From positions 1 to 64,000 of the forward strand of contig DASREE010000017.1 of the NCBI GenBank assembly GCA_035652235.1: a stretch of 64,000 nt of DNA, in the 5' to 3' direction. The notes below the pieces were generated by a model. It worked only from the letters and a program-made list of their open reading frames with translations, was not told the origin of the DNA and made no database searches. This stretch comes from PALSA-612 sp035652235. GTDB taxonomy: Bacteria; Actinomycetota; Thermoleophilia; Gaiellales; Gaiellaceae. Positions 35,081 through 43,458 of this stretch are shown here, one piece after another (the stretch's first letter is position 1; each line of letters begins with the position of its first letter). A program made the translations under genes and the position numbers.

Positions 35081-35722
35081 TGCCACGCCCTGGACGGCCA
35101 CGACGAGTGCCTGCCTCGCGCCGTAGGCCGCGGCCGCGACGGCGAGCCTGCCGAGCCGACCGCCGTCGTCGCACTCTTCCTGCTGCTCGGGGCGATCGCC
35201 GGGCTTCGCCCCGATCCCGACGAGCGCGGGCGCCGGCGCTTCGACCTCGACCGGGCGGTGCCGGAGCTCGAGCCCGGGCGCGGGTGCTAAGGAGCTCGCA
35301 GTCGGCGGCACGGGAGCGATGGCCGGGCGCGTCGTCCGCTTCGGCAGGAAGCCGTCGGGATCGATCTCCGGAAGCTGCGCGAGCGCGAGCCGTCGGAGCT
35401 CGGGCGAGACGAGGACGAGCTCGGGCGAGAGGACCTCCCGCGGCGCGGTCCCCGGCTTCGCGGGCGCGGCGCCGGCCGGCGGAACCTCGACGAGCGCGGG
35501 CGCCGACTCGAGCGGGGGGGCAAAGCGGCCCGGCCGCCGCACCGCGAGCGACGCGCGTGTTCCCTGCATCGTCTTCCTATCGACAGGCGGCGGCCCCGGG
35601 ATGAGGTTGACGGCGACCCGCCTCGTACTCGCGCGGCCGCCGGGCCGGGCTCCTCGCTCAAGCTTTCGCCGCCCTGCCTCGCCGGTCGCCACTGCCTGCG
35701 TCGGTCGCACGAGCTCGCGCAT
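35027..35722 (-). CDS. Hypothetical protein with C-terminal membrane helix
   Basis: Up to 231 aa. Much of it is Pro/Ala/Arg-rich and disordered-looking (APALVEVPPAGAAPAKPG). One hydrophobic helix closes it (about 205-228, VVAVQGVALAAALAGVLALA), suggesting a tail-anchored protein. ATG 35722 is used; ATG 35568 is an alternative. It lies 37 bp downstream of the PAP2 gene on the same strand. No family is recognised and low-complexity content lowers confidence. Confidence 0.5.
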   Translation of the reverse strand: MRELVRPTQAVATGEAGRRKLERGARPGGRASTRRVAVNLIPGPPPVDRKTMQGTRASLAVRRPGRFAPPLESAPALVEVPPAGAAPAKPGTAPREVLSPELVLVSPELRRLALAQLPEIDPDGFLPKRTTRPAIAPVPPTASSLAPAPGLELRHRPVEVEAPAPALVGIGAKPGDRPEQQEECDDGGRLGRLAVAAAAYGARQALVVAVQGVALAAALAGVLALADVIRL

Positions 35723-35759
35723 CGTCCGATCTTGACGGGCGAGCCGGACAGGCTCTCGC

Positions 35760-36467
35760 TCAGCCGCTCGCCACGGCGCGCATGCTGCTTCGGCCCGGAA
35801 GCGGCGTCGGCGCTTGGGCGAAGGCGAGCACCGCGAGCACGGCGGTCGCCGCCAGCAGCAGGCCGCCGAGCAGGTCGGACGGCGTGTGCACGCCGTCGAG
35901 CTCGAGGGTGACGACGGCGGCTGTCAGCCACGCGGCGAGCACCGGCCACGTCCGCGGCGAGAGGGCGAAGGCGACGGCGACGAGCATCGCCGCCCGGAAG
36001 GCGTGCCCGCTCGGGAACGAGTTGAGGAGGCCGAACGGCTCGAGCCGACCGTGCGAGACCTCGTACAGCACCGGTCTTGTGACGGCGAGCTTGCAGCCGA
36101 GCTCGACCACGTTCCCGGCGGCGAACGCCAGCAGCCACAGCACGCTCGCTCGCCGCAGCCCGCGCCGCCAGAGCAGGGCGCAACCGGCGACGACGAGGAC
36201 GCTCGAGACGAGCACGCCCGCCGGCAGCCGCAGCGCACGGCCGAGATGGAACCGGTGCCCCTTGTACGCAAGGAGCCTCGCGAGCGTCGAGGTGGAGCGA
36301 TGCTCGTCGGAGTGGAACGGCATCAGGTGCCTGACGGCGTAGCTGTCGACCGCGTCGAGGTGCCCGAGCGAGACGAGGACGGCGAGGAGCGCGAAGGCGC
36401 CGAGCGCGACAAGCGACAGCGCGAGCGTCGGGTGTCCGTGCAGCGGCCCGTGCCGCCCCAGCCTCAC
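35760..36467 (-). CDS. PAP2 superfamily membrane phosphatase-like protein
   Basis: A 235-aa protein with about six helices. The PSGH motif is intact (LLNSFPSGHAFRA), and motif 3 His/Asp are present (LDGVHTPSDLLGG). Motif 1 is atypical (KLAVTRPVLYE lacks the second Arg-Pro) and the SR of motif 3 reads TL, so activity is not certain. The family dephosphorylates lipid phosphates such as undecaprenyl-PP or phosphatidates. Its ATG overlaps the FAD-enzyme stop by 4 nt, the last step in the four-gene operon. Confidence 0.8.
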   Translation of the reverse strand: MRLGRHGPLHGHPTLALSLVALGAFALLAVLVSLGHLDAVDSYAVRHLMPFHSDEHRSTSTLARLLAYKGHRFHLGRALRLPAGVLVSSVLVVAGCALLWRRGLRRASVLWLLAFAAGNVVELGCKLAVTRPVLYEVSHGRLEPFGLLNSFPSGHAFRAAMLVAVAFALSPRTWPVLAAWLTAAVVTLELDGVHTPSDLLGGLLLAATAVLAVLAFAQAPTPLPGRSSMRAVASG

Positions 36468-37624
36468 AGCCCTGCGCCGACGTCCCGCGCGATCGCCCTC
36501 GCCACGAAACCGGTGTGGGAGACGAAGCGCATGCCCGGGCCGGCGCTCGCGGCTGCCGGGGCGCCGACGAAGTAGAGCCCCGGCACGGACGACTGGAAGG
36601 AGGGCGCGAGCCTCGGGTACGTTCCGACGAGCCGCAGCCGCGCGACGAGCTCGGGGTCGAGGAAGCCGTAGCGCCTGACGTCGATGCGGTAGCCGGTGCC
36701 CAGCACGAGGTGGTCGACGGTGCGGGTGTTGCCGTCGTCCAGCTGCAGCTCCACCCGACCTCCCTCCGTGCGGGCCGCGCGGACGGTCCGGCCGGTTGTG
36801 AGCGTGACGCCGGCGAGCCTGGGGCGCAGCCAGGAGGCGCCGGCGGGGCGGATCGCACGGCGCGCGAGAGGCTCGCCGATCCGCCGCGGGAGCAGGCGGT
36901 AGAGCAACGGCAGGCCCATGATCCAGTTCAGACCGGGCGGCCCGACTCCCCAGGAGGGGTAGACGAGGTTGCCGATTGCCCCCGCCCCTTCCGACAGCCG
37001 CTCGCCGCGGAGATAGCGCAGCGCGGGCTGTCGCACGAGCAGCTCCACGGAGGCGCCGGCCTCGTGCAGGAACGCCGCCGCCTCGAGCGCGCTCTGGCCG
37101 GCGCCGACGACGGCCACGCGGCGGTCGCGGAACTGCCCGTACTCCCGGTGCTCGGAGGTGTGCGTGACGAGCTCGCGGTCGAGCCGCTCGAACAGCGGCG
37201 GTCGCCAGGAGAAGGGGGTGACGCCGGCCGCGACGACGACCCGCCGCGACTCGACCTCCGTCCCGTCCTCGAGCGCGAGCCGGAAGGCGCCGTTGCGCCG
37301 GCTGACGAGCGCCACACGTCTGCGATCGACCTCGATCCCCGCCTGGGCGGCGAACCAGTCGCCGTAGGCGATGAAGTCAGCGAGCGGGATCGGCCGCTCG
37401 AGCTCGCACCCCCTCACAGCCTCGAAGGCGGCCAGGGACAGCGACCCGTCCGGGTCGGCGATGCTCGACGCGCGGTAGTACGAGCGCAGGAACATGCCGC
37501 TCGGCATCGACCGCCAGAAGCCCATCACCTCGCCGAACAGCTGCGCCTCGACACCGCGGCGGCGAAGGAACGACGCCGTCGCCAGCGCGTAAGGCCCGGC
37601 GCCGACGATCGCGACTGGCTTCAC
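36464..37624 (-). CDS. FAD/NAD(P)-dependent oxidoreductase (monooxygenase-like)
   Basis: A 386-aa protein. The N-terminal FAD Rossmann motif is VAIVGAGPYALATASFLRRR. A second nucleotide motif RVAVVGAGQSALEAAAFLHE binds NAD(P)H; it is preceded by THTSEHREYGQF. The closing block YFVGAPAAASAGPGMRF contacts FAD. The layout resembles flavin monooxygenases and thioredoxin-reductase-like oxidases; the substrate is unknown. GTG 37624 overlaps the ATP-grasp stop (GTGA). Part of the PDA/ATP-grasp/FAD/PAP2 operon. Confidence 0.82.
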   Translation of the reverse strand: MKPVAIVGAGPYALATASFLRRRGVEAQLFGEVMGFWRSMPSGMFLRSYYRASSIADPDGSLSLAAFEAVRGCELERPIPLADFIAYGDWFAAQAGIEVDRRRVALVSRRNGAFRLALEDGTEVESRRVVVAAGVTPFSWRPPLFERLDRELVTHTSEHREYGQFRDRRVAVVGAGQSALEAAAFLHEAGASVELLVRQPALRYLRGERLSEGAGAIGNLVYPSWGVGPPGLNWIMGLPLLYRLLPRRIGEPLARRAIRPAGASWLRPRLAGVTLTTGRTVRAARTEGGRVELQLDDGNTRTVDHLVLGTGYRIDVRRYGFLDPELVARLRLVGTYPRLAPSFQSSVPGLYFVGAPAAASAGPGMRFVSHTGFVARAIARDVGAGL

Positions 37625-38844
37625 GTCGTCCTCGCCTGCCAGCTGCGGGTGCCGCGAGTGCGGATGAGGTGGGGGAGGAGCGTCAGCTCGGCGAGCGCGG
37701 GCAGCGGGTCGTCGGGCTCGAACACCGCCTCGATCTGGAAGCGCCGGATGCTGGCCAGGAACGGCCGCCAGGCCAGGCGCCCGCGCAGGATCTCCATGAG
37801 CGAGGTAGGCAGGTCGGTCGTCAGGCGCACCCAGCGGATGCCCGGCTGCGCCCGGCACGGCTCGACGGGCTGCTCGAGCTGGTCGCAGAAGAGCAGGGAG
37901 GGGAAGTCGACCCCGGCGCGGCGGCCGATCGAGTGGGAGCCCCACGTGCGCGGATTCACGTCCAGCAGCTTGTACCGCCCGTCGCGGCGGTCGAGCTTGT
38001 ACTCCATCTCGACGAGGCCGTAGTAGTCGATCTCGGCCAGGAAGCGCTCGGACGGCTCCTCGAGCTGCGGCAGGTCGACGGTCTCGACGCAGGTGCTTGA
38101 GCGCGCGAAGTCGGGTGGGCGCTGGCGGGCTCTGCGCACGAGCATCTTCGCCATCGGCCGGCCGTCCTTGAAGAAGGCGCAGTAGCTGAACTGGCTCTCG
38201 CCGCCGCCCGGGATCAGCTCCTGCACCATCACCTCCTCGGGCGCGATCACCGCGCAGGCCTGCCGGTAGCGCGCGAGGAGCTCGTCGCGCGTCGTCGCCC
38301 GCAGCGCCTTCACCTTCGCCTTGTAGATGAAGCGCTCCTTGATTGCCGGCTTGACGGCGACCGGCAGCTGGACGTCGAGCCGCGCGAGCTCCTCGGCCGA
38401 CCGTGCGTACCACGTGCGCGGAGTCGCGATGCCGAGCCGGTCGGCGATGCGGTGGGTGATGCGCTTGTCCCAGGCCGGCTGCACCTGCGACCAGCCCGGG
38501 GTCGGGACGCGGTAGAGCCGGCGCAGCTCGTCCCGGTGCTGCGAGAAGGCCGCCACGATCTCGTCCCGGGTCGGATAGAGCACCCATCCGTCGAGGCGGA
38601 GGCGGCGGCCGATCTCGAGCACGCTGTCGACCACGCTCAGGTGGTCGCGGAGGTCGGGCACGCGCACCGCGTCGGTCGTGAAGCGGGAGAAGCGCGCGAT
38701 GGACGGCTCGTCGTCCACCACCAGCACCGGGATGCCTCTGCGCCCCAGGCTGCGCACGATGCCGAGTCCCTGGTAGTCGCCGCCGCAGACGACGGCGCCG
38801 ACGGCGCCCCGCTGAAGGCGCTGGCGGGGGAGGATCGGGCTCAT
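37621..38844 (-). CDS. ATP-grasp ligase
   Basis: A 407-aa protein. The pre-ATP domain starts GAVVCGGDYQGLGIVRSLGR. The ATP-grasp core includes LPVAVKPAIKERFIYKAKVK (ATP-binding Lys), a basic/acidic hinge EEVMVQELIPGGG, and the metal-binding block GLVEMEYKLDRRDGRYKLLD, then VNPRTWGS. It should form an amide or ester from a carboxylate with ATP; related enzymes occur in carboxylate-amine ligase and D-Asp ligase groups. 4-nt overlaps on both sides tie it to the deacetylase and the flavoenzyme. Confidence 0.83.
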   Translation of the reverse strand: MSPILPRQRLQRGAVGAVVCGGDYQGLGIVRSLGRRGIPVLVVDDEPSIARFSRFTTDAVRVPDLRDHLSVVDSVLEIGRRLRLDGWVLYPTRDEIVAAFSQHRDELRRLYRVPTPGWSQVQPAWDKRITHRIADRLGIATPRTWYARSAEELARLDVQLPVAVKPAIKERFIYKAKVKALRATTRDELLARYRQACAVIAPEEVMVQELIPGGGESQFSYCAFFKDGRPMAKMLVRRARQRPPDFARSSTCVETVDLPQLEEPSERFLAEIDYYGLVEMEYKLDRRDGRYKLLDVNPRTWGSHSIGRRAGVDFPSLLFCDQLEQPVEPCRAQPGIRWVRLTTDLPTSLMEILRGRLAWRPFLASIRRFQIEAVFEPDDPLPALAELTLLPHLIRTRGTRSWQARTT

Positions 38845-40295
38845 CCTCGCCGGCCTCCCGGCTCACGGGGCGCGAGCGCGACCGCGCCGCGGTCGGCGGC
38901 CGGACCGACGATCCGCCAGCCGTCCGCGGCACGCTCCAGGCTCGATGCCGCCCGCGCGCGCCACCAGGCGCTCACCTCGCGCGGCAGCGGCTTCCAGGCG
39001 GTGGCGTCGTCGGCGAACTCGCGCAGGAGGTGGGTGTAGGCGTTGACGAGATGGAGGTTGCGCGCGTAGTCGGGGTGGGTGAGCACGAGCGCCATGCCTC
39101 CCCGCTCGCGCAGGAACCGTGCCTTGTCGAGCCAGAGCTGCTCGTCGAGGCCGCCGAGGATCTCGAACAGCGTGTGGTCCTGCGGCAGCGTCGTCGGCAG
39201 CTCGACGAGATCCTCGTTCATGTACGGAAGCCACGAGCAGCAGCCTCCGGGCTGGGGCTCGTACGGCGAGGTGTCGAAGTAGGTCGAGTCGTAGTCGAAG
39301 GCGAGCTGCGGCATCGCATCCCAGTCGCGAAGCGTCGCCGGCGAGCGGAAGCCGACCGCCTGCCACTCCTCTGCGTGGCGTCGGATCGACGGCAGCCTGG
39401 TCTCGATCTCGGCGATGTCCCGGCCGTCGTGGTGGAGCCCGTGCACGCCGATCTCGAAGCCCCGCTCGTGCAGCGATCGGATGACGTCCTCGTGCAGGCG
39501 GTGGCCGTTCTGAGGGACGAAGTTCCACGACGACCGGTAGGCGGCGTTGATCTCGATGTCGCAGAGCAGGTCGATGTTCTCGTAGCCGGCCGCGGTCTCG
39601 ACGTCGTGCGTGAGCACGAGGGCCCAGTCGTAGCCCTGCGGCCACGGGGCGATCATCGGCACCGGCTCGTCGGCCAGGCTGGAGACGAGGCCGAACAGGA
39701 AGTCGAAGAAGTCGTGCAAGCCCGTCTCGATCGGCCAGCGCGGGAAGCTCGATCGGCTTTGGATGCGGCTGAACCAGCGCCGGGCGACCATCTGCACGTC
39801 CCGCGCGATCAGCGGCCGCAGGCGGTAGTAGGCCCTGCGTGCGGCGGAGCGAAGCCACTTGCCGGCGGGACTGCCGACGAAATCCAGGTACCGCTCGGTC
39901 CAGTAGCGCCGGATGATCTCGTTCGGGTCGAAGGGCAGGAACACGTCGCCGTCGTCGTCCGTCCACACGGACGCGACCCAGGTTCCGTTCCGGTCGCAGA
40001 TGGGCACCGACCGGCGCCAGCCGCGCCGGCGTCCGTCCAGCCAGGATCTTGCCGCTGCGTCGGGCAGGACGCTGCCGAAGATCGGGATCCCGTCCAGCGT
40101 GAAGGCTCCCGCCACCGCGCCCGCGCCGGCGGCGCCTTCGGGAACCCACCGGAGCGACCGGCGGCCGAACGTGGGGGCGACGACGCCGGCGGCGGCGAGC
40201 CCGCTCGCGGCGTCGGACGGCAGGACGGCCGTCCCCGAGGCGCAAGGGACTCGGAAGTACTCGAACAGCAGGAAGGGAGGCGAGGCGACGAACAT
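38841..40295 (-). CDS. Polysaccharide deacetylase-like protein with N-terminal domain
   Basis: 484 aa from ATG 40295 (GAGGTGAGC just upstream); GTG 40400 would add 35 residues. The N-terminal 200 residues (SPPFLLFEYFRVPCASG, YWTERYLDFVGSPAG) are not catalytic. The NodB-like barrel begins at WALVLTHDVETAAGYENIDL (metal Asp in THDVE), has HGLHHDGRD (metal His pair) and FRSPATLRDWDA, and ends with VLTHPDYARN. It is likely a glycan de-N-acetylase or related hydrolase. It heads the operon; the CTAGCC palindrome is 169 bp upstream of ATG 40295. Confidence 0.8.
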   Translation of the reverse strand: MFVASPPFLLFEYFRVPCASGTAVLPSDAASGLAAAGVVAPTFGRRSLRWVPEGAAGAGAVAGAFTLDGIPIFGSVLPDAAARSWLDGRRRGWRRSVPICDRNGTWVASVWTDDDGDVFLPFDPNEIIRRYWTERYLDFVGSPAGKWLRSAARRAYYRLRPLIARDVQMVARRWFSRIQSRSSFPRWPIETGLHDFFDFLFGLVSSLADEPVPMIAPWPQGYDWALVLTHDVETAAGYENIDLLCDIEINAAYRSSWNFVPQNGHRLHEDVIRSLHERGFEIGVHGLHHDGRDIAEIETRLPSIRRHAEEWQAVGFRSPATLRDWDAMPQLAFDYDSTYFDTSPYEPQPGGCCSWLPYMNEDLVELPTTLPQDHTLFEILGGLDEQLWLDKARFLRERGGMALVLTHPDYARNLHLVNAYTHLLREFADDATAWKPLPREVSAWWRARAASSLERAADGWRIVGPAADRGAVALAPREPGGRRG

Positions 40296-40463
40296 GCTCA
40301 CCTCGGGGCTCGCCGCGCCCGCCGCCACGCGGCACGGGTAGACGGCTGTTCGCCGTCTGCGGCCACCGGGGGGCGTCTCGCGCACGCCATTCTCATCCAC
40401 TCGCTCGGTCGCTGGACGATCGACCCAAGCCCCTTTCTTACACGACGGAAGCGCGCTGTGTAC

Positions 40464-40479
40464 CTAGCCGTTCAGCCAG
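40464..40479. promoter_or_regulatory. CTAGCC palindrome upstream of the GT2 gene
   Basis: CTAGCCGTTCAGCCAG matches the perfect site at 47740 in 14 of 16 positions. Its centre is 54.5 bp before TAGCGT (40526-40531), which lies 7 nt before ATG 40539. It sits in the divergent gap, so it could also affect the deacetylase operon. Confidence 0.6.
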
Positions 40480-40525
40480 CATCGAACTGACCGAACCCCT
40501 GTCGAGGGCCGAGGCGCGCGGCGGC

Positions 40526-40531
40526 TAGCGT
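40526..40531 (+). promoter_or_regulatory. -10 box of the GT2 gene
   Basis: TAGCGT with 7 nt to ATG 40539 implies a leaderless mRNA. No -35 match is visible, in keeping with activator dependence through the upstream palindrome. Confidence 0.5.
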
Positions 40532-40538
40532 ATGGGCG

Positions 40539-41444
40539 ATGCGTAGCGCAGCCCCCTCGACCTACGGGCTGATCACGCCTGCTCGAGACGAGGCCGAGAA
40601 CGTGCGCCGGCTCGCCGAGTGCCTGATCGGGCAGACGCTGCTCCCCAGCGCGTGGGTGGTCGTGGACAACGGGTCGCGCGACGGAACGCCCGAGGTGGTC
40701 GCGTCGCTGGCCGAGCAGCACGGTTGGATCCGCCTCGTCGCGAGCAGGCCCGAGCGCACAGCGCAGCCCGGTCGGCCGATCGTCGAGGCCTTCCACGCCG
40801 GGCTGCGCGCGCTTCCGCCGGTCGACGTCGTGGTCAAGCTGGACGCGGACGTGTCGGTCGACTCCGACTACTTCGAACGGTTGCTGCAGGCGTTCTCGAG
40901 CGAACCGGAGCTCGGGATCGCGAGCGGCCAGTGCTATGAACGGAACGGGCGGCGCTGGCTTCCCACGCACGTCACGGGCGATCACGTGCGGGGCGCGACC
41001 AGGGCGTGGCGCCGGGAGTGCCTCGACCAGGTGCTGCCGCTCGACGGGACGGTTCCGTGCGTGATGGACGTCGTCGACGAGCTGAAGGCGCGGCGCGCCG
41101 GCTGGCGGACCGGCATCGTGCCGGAGCTTCGCTTCTACCACCACCGCGGCGTCGGCGAGCGCGACGGGGGCTCCGCCGTGCGCTGGGCGCGTCAGGGGCG
41201 GGCCGCGCACTACGTCGGCTATCGCCTCTGGTACCTCGCGGCGAGGGCCGTCTTCCGCGCCCGGCGCAACCCCGCGGCGCTGGCGATGGTCGTCGGCTAC
41301 CTCGGCGCCGTGCTCCGGCGCGAGCCGCGCTGCGCCGACCCGGCGGTGATCGAGGAGCTGCGGCGACAGCAGGCACTGCGCTCCTTCCCGGTCAGGATGC
41401 GCGAGGCGCTCGGGCGGCGGCCGCGGGCCGTGCGGACGATCTGA
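40539..41444 (+). CDS. Family 2 glycosyltransferase
   Basis: A 301-aa GT-A enzyme. The nucleotide-binding N-terminus is YGLITPARDEAENVRRLAEC, then VVVDNGSRDGTPEVVASLAE; the DxD-type metal motif is KLDADVSVDSDYFE. An acceptor-side block follows (VTGDHVRGATRAWRREC, CVMDVVDELKAR). A weakly hydrophobic stretch near 245-270 may touch the membrane. Donor and acceptor sugars are unknown. It starts the plus-strand part of the glycan cluster. Confidence 0.87.
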   Translation: MRSAAPSTYGLITPARDEAENVRRLAECLIGQTLLPSAWVVVDNGSRDGTPEVVASLAEQHGWIRLVASRPERTAQPGRPIVEAFHAGLRALPPVDVVVKLDADVSVDSDYFERLLQAFSSEPELGIASGQCYERNGRRWLPTHVTGDHVRGATRAWRRECLDQVLPLDGTVPCVMDVVDELKARRAGWRTGIVPELRFYHHRGVGERDGGSAVRWARQGRAAHYVGYRLWYLAARAVFRARRNPAALAMVVGYLGAVLRREPRCADPAVIEELRRQQALRSFPVRMREALGRRPRAVRTI

Positions 41445-41543
41445 ACCCGGCGCGGAGGGCGGGACGATGAGGATCGCCGACGCCACCAGCTCGCCGCGGC
41501 GGGCTCGACCGCCGGGACGCTGGGCGCCGTGCCTTGGCAGGTG

Positions 41544-43340
41544 ATGCGGGCCCATCGTCTCGCCTTCTCGCTCGCGGCCGCGGGCGCCGTCACGGCAGCC
41601 GTCACGGTTCCGACCGTGCTCGCCACGAGCGCAGGGCGCGCGCGCCCACATCTCGCGGCGACGCTGTACGTCTCGGCGGCCGGCTCGGACGCGGGGCGCT
41701 GCACGCAGCGCGCTCCGTGCGCGAGCTTCGGGCGGGCGTACGCGGTCGCGAGCCCCGGCGACACGGTGCTCGTCGGCTCGGGGACGTACGGCGACCAGAC
41801 GATCGGCTACGACTCGTCGAAGTCCGGCGACGGCTGTGACGCCTACGACCTGCCGGCGGACGTCAGCGGTTGCGTCACGTTCCAGGCCGGCCCGGGGGCG
41901 ACGGTGTCGTTCGCCGGCGAGATCACGATCGTCGGCAACGGCGTGCGGCTGGTCGGCTTCGACCTCGGGGCGAACGGCGTCGGGATCAACCCCGGCAGCG
42001 TCTGCCACTCCCCGCCCACGAGAGGCGTCGTCCTCGACGGGCTGCGGTCGAACGGAGGCAAGCTCGCCATCGACGGGGCCTCGTACGTCGCCGATGTGAA
42101 CGGCAACTGGGGCAACGGAGACGGCGAGTCGGTCATCGCCCACAGCTGCGACAGCACGGGCGAGGGCGACTGGCTCGAGCCCACGCACCTGCGCTTCGAC
42201 CACTCCTGGTATCACGACGTCGTCCAGCACACCGTCGGCACGTCGGAGCACATCGAGTGCATGCACCTCGACGCCGCCGACTACGTGACGATCGAGTCGT
42301 CGCGCTTCACCAACTGCGCCGGGTACGACCTTCGCATCGCCTACGAGCACCGCAGCGTGGAGAGCGTCAGCCACTACCTGATCGAGAACAGCGTCTTCGC
42401 CGCCACCTGCTCCGAGCAGCAGGTGGGCGTGAACTGCTTCCCGATCGCCGAGCTCGAGCTCGACTGCTCCGGTCTCGCCGGCACGAGCTGCGACTCGGAC
42501 GTCGTCCGCTTCAACACGATCGACGGCCGCTTCCACCCGTCCGTCGAGGAGGGGTCGAGCGGGTTCACGAGCTCCGCCTTCTACGGCAACGTGACGACCG
42601 GCGGCGAGGACGCGTACCACTGCAAGACGTACCTGCAGACGGGGATGGCCTACTACGACGACGTCTTCGGGAGCGTGGGCGAGCAGGGGAACCCGGGCGT
42701 GCCCTGCGGCCGCGGGTCGGTCCTCGCGGATCGGCAGCTCGTCGCGCCGGGCCCTCCGGCGTACGACTTCCGCCTTGCCGCGCGCAGCGTGCGGGCCGCG
42801 AACCGGGTGCCGCCCTCGGTCAGCGGAGGGTATCCGGCGACCGATCGCCTCGGGCGGGCGCGGCCACAGCGGTCGGCCGTCGACGCCGGCGCGCACCAGT
42901 GGGAGACGGCGGCGATCGTGCTGGGGCGATCGATCGGGGAGGTGCGGATCGGCGAGCCGGAGGCGAGCGTCTCCTCCTTCTACGGCCGGCCGGGGCGCCG
43001 GTCGAAGACGGCGGTCGGCACAGCGCGGCTCGACACCCTCGTCTACCACCTGCGCGGCGGCGATCTGACGATCTACGCCGATCGGGGCGTGGTCGTCGGC
43101 GTCGCCACCTCCAGCCCCTACTACAGCACGCCGTCCGGGCTCGGAGTGGGAACCGATGCGGCCGTCCCACGCGCGTGGAGAGGAGTGCGCTGGCTCGAGT
43201 GCAGACGGACGCTTGCCCGTGCGTTCGGCCGCGTCGGCGTCTACGTCGCCCCGCGGGGAGGCAAGGCGGGCTCGCGCATCGCCCGCATCACGTTCCTTCG
43301 CCGCTCCTACCCCTACGACACGTGCACGCCTGCCCGCTGA
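41544..43340 (+). CDS. Secreted right-handed beta-helix protein with C-terminal extension
   Basis: 598 aa from ATG 41544 (GTG 41529 is possible). A signal peptide (1-33) leads to the start LYVSAAGSDAGRCTQRAPCA, then a DUF1565/parallel beta-helix body to about residue 445 with paired Cys per rung. The region around HDVVQHTVGTSEHIECMHLD is nearly identical to the protein at 53299. The final 140 residues (IGEVRIGEPEASVSSFYGRP) have a BamE/SmpA-like rhythm. The fold is typical of polysaccharide lyases, epimerases and adhesins; a glycan-modifying role is inferred from its place. Confidence 0.75.
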   Translation: MRAHRLAFSLAAAGAVTAAVTVPTVLATSAGRARPHLAATLYVSAAGSDAGRCTQRAPCASFGRAYAVASPGDTVLVGSGTYGDQTIGYDSSKSGDGCDAYDLPADVSGCVTFQAGPGATVSFAGEITIVGNGVRLVGFDLGANGVGINPGSVCHSPPTRGVVLDGLRSNGGKLAIDGASYVADVNGNWGNGDGESVIAHSCDSTGEGDWLEPTHLRFDHSWYHDVVQHTVGTSEHIECMHLDAADYVTIESSRFTNCAGYDLRIAYEHRSVESVSHYLIENSVFAATCSEQQVGVNCFPIAELELDCSGLAGTSCDSDVVRFNTIDGRFHPSVEEGSSGFTSSAFYGNVTTGGEDAYHCKTYLQTGMAYYDDVFGSVGEQGNPGVPCGRGSVLADRQLVAPGPPAYDFRLAARSVRAANRVPPSVSGGYPATDRLGRARPQRSAVDAGAHQWETAAIVLGRSIGEVRIGEPEASVSSFYGRPGRRSKTAVGTARLDTLVYHLRGGDLTIYADRGVVVGVATSSPYYSTPSGLGVGTDAAVPRAWRGVRWLECRRTLARAFGRVGVYVAPRGGKAGSRIARITFLRRSYPYDTCTPAR

Positions 43341-43458
43341 GCGCTGCGCGTCCCCGAGCGGCCGGGACTGGACGATCGTCGAGCAGGCGCGCACGGCCCG
43401 CGCTGCGACACTGCGGGGTGGCGCCCGGCCGGGCCTGCGGCGGGGCGCAGGGCGAACG

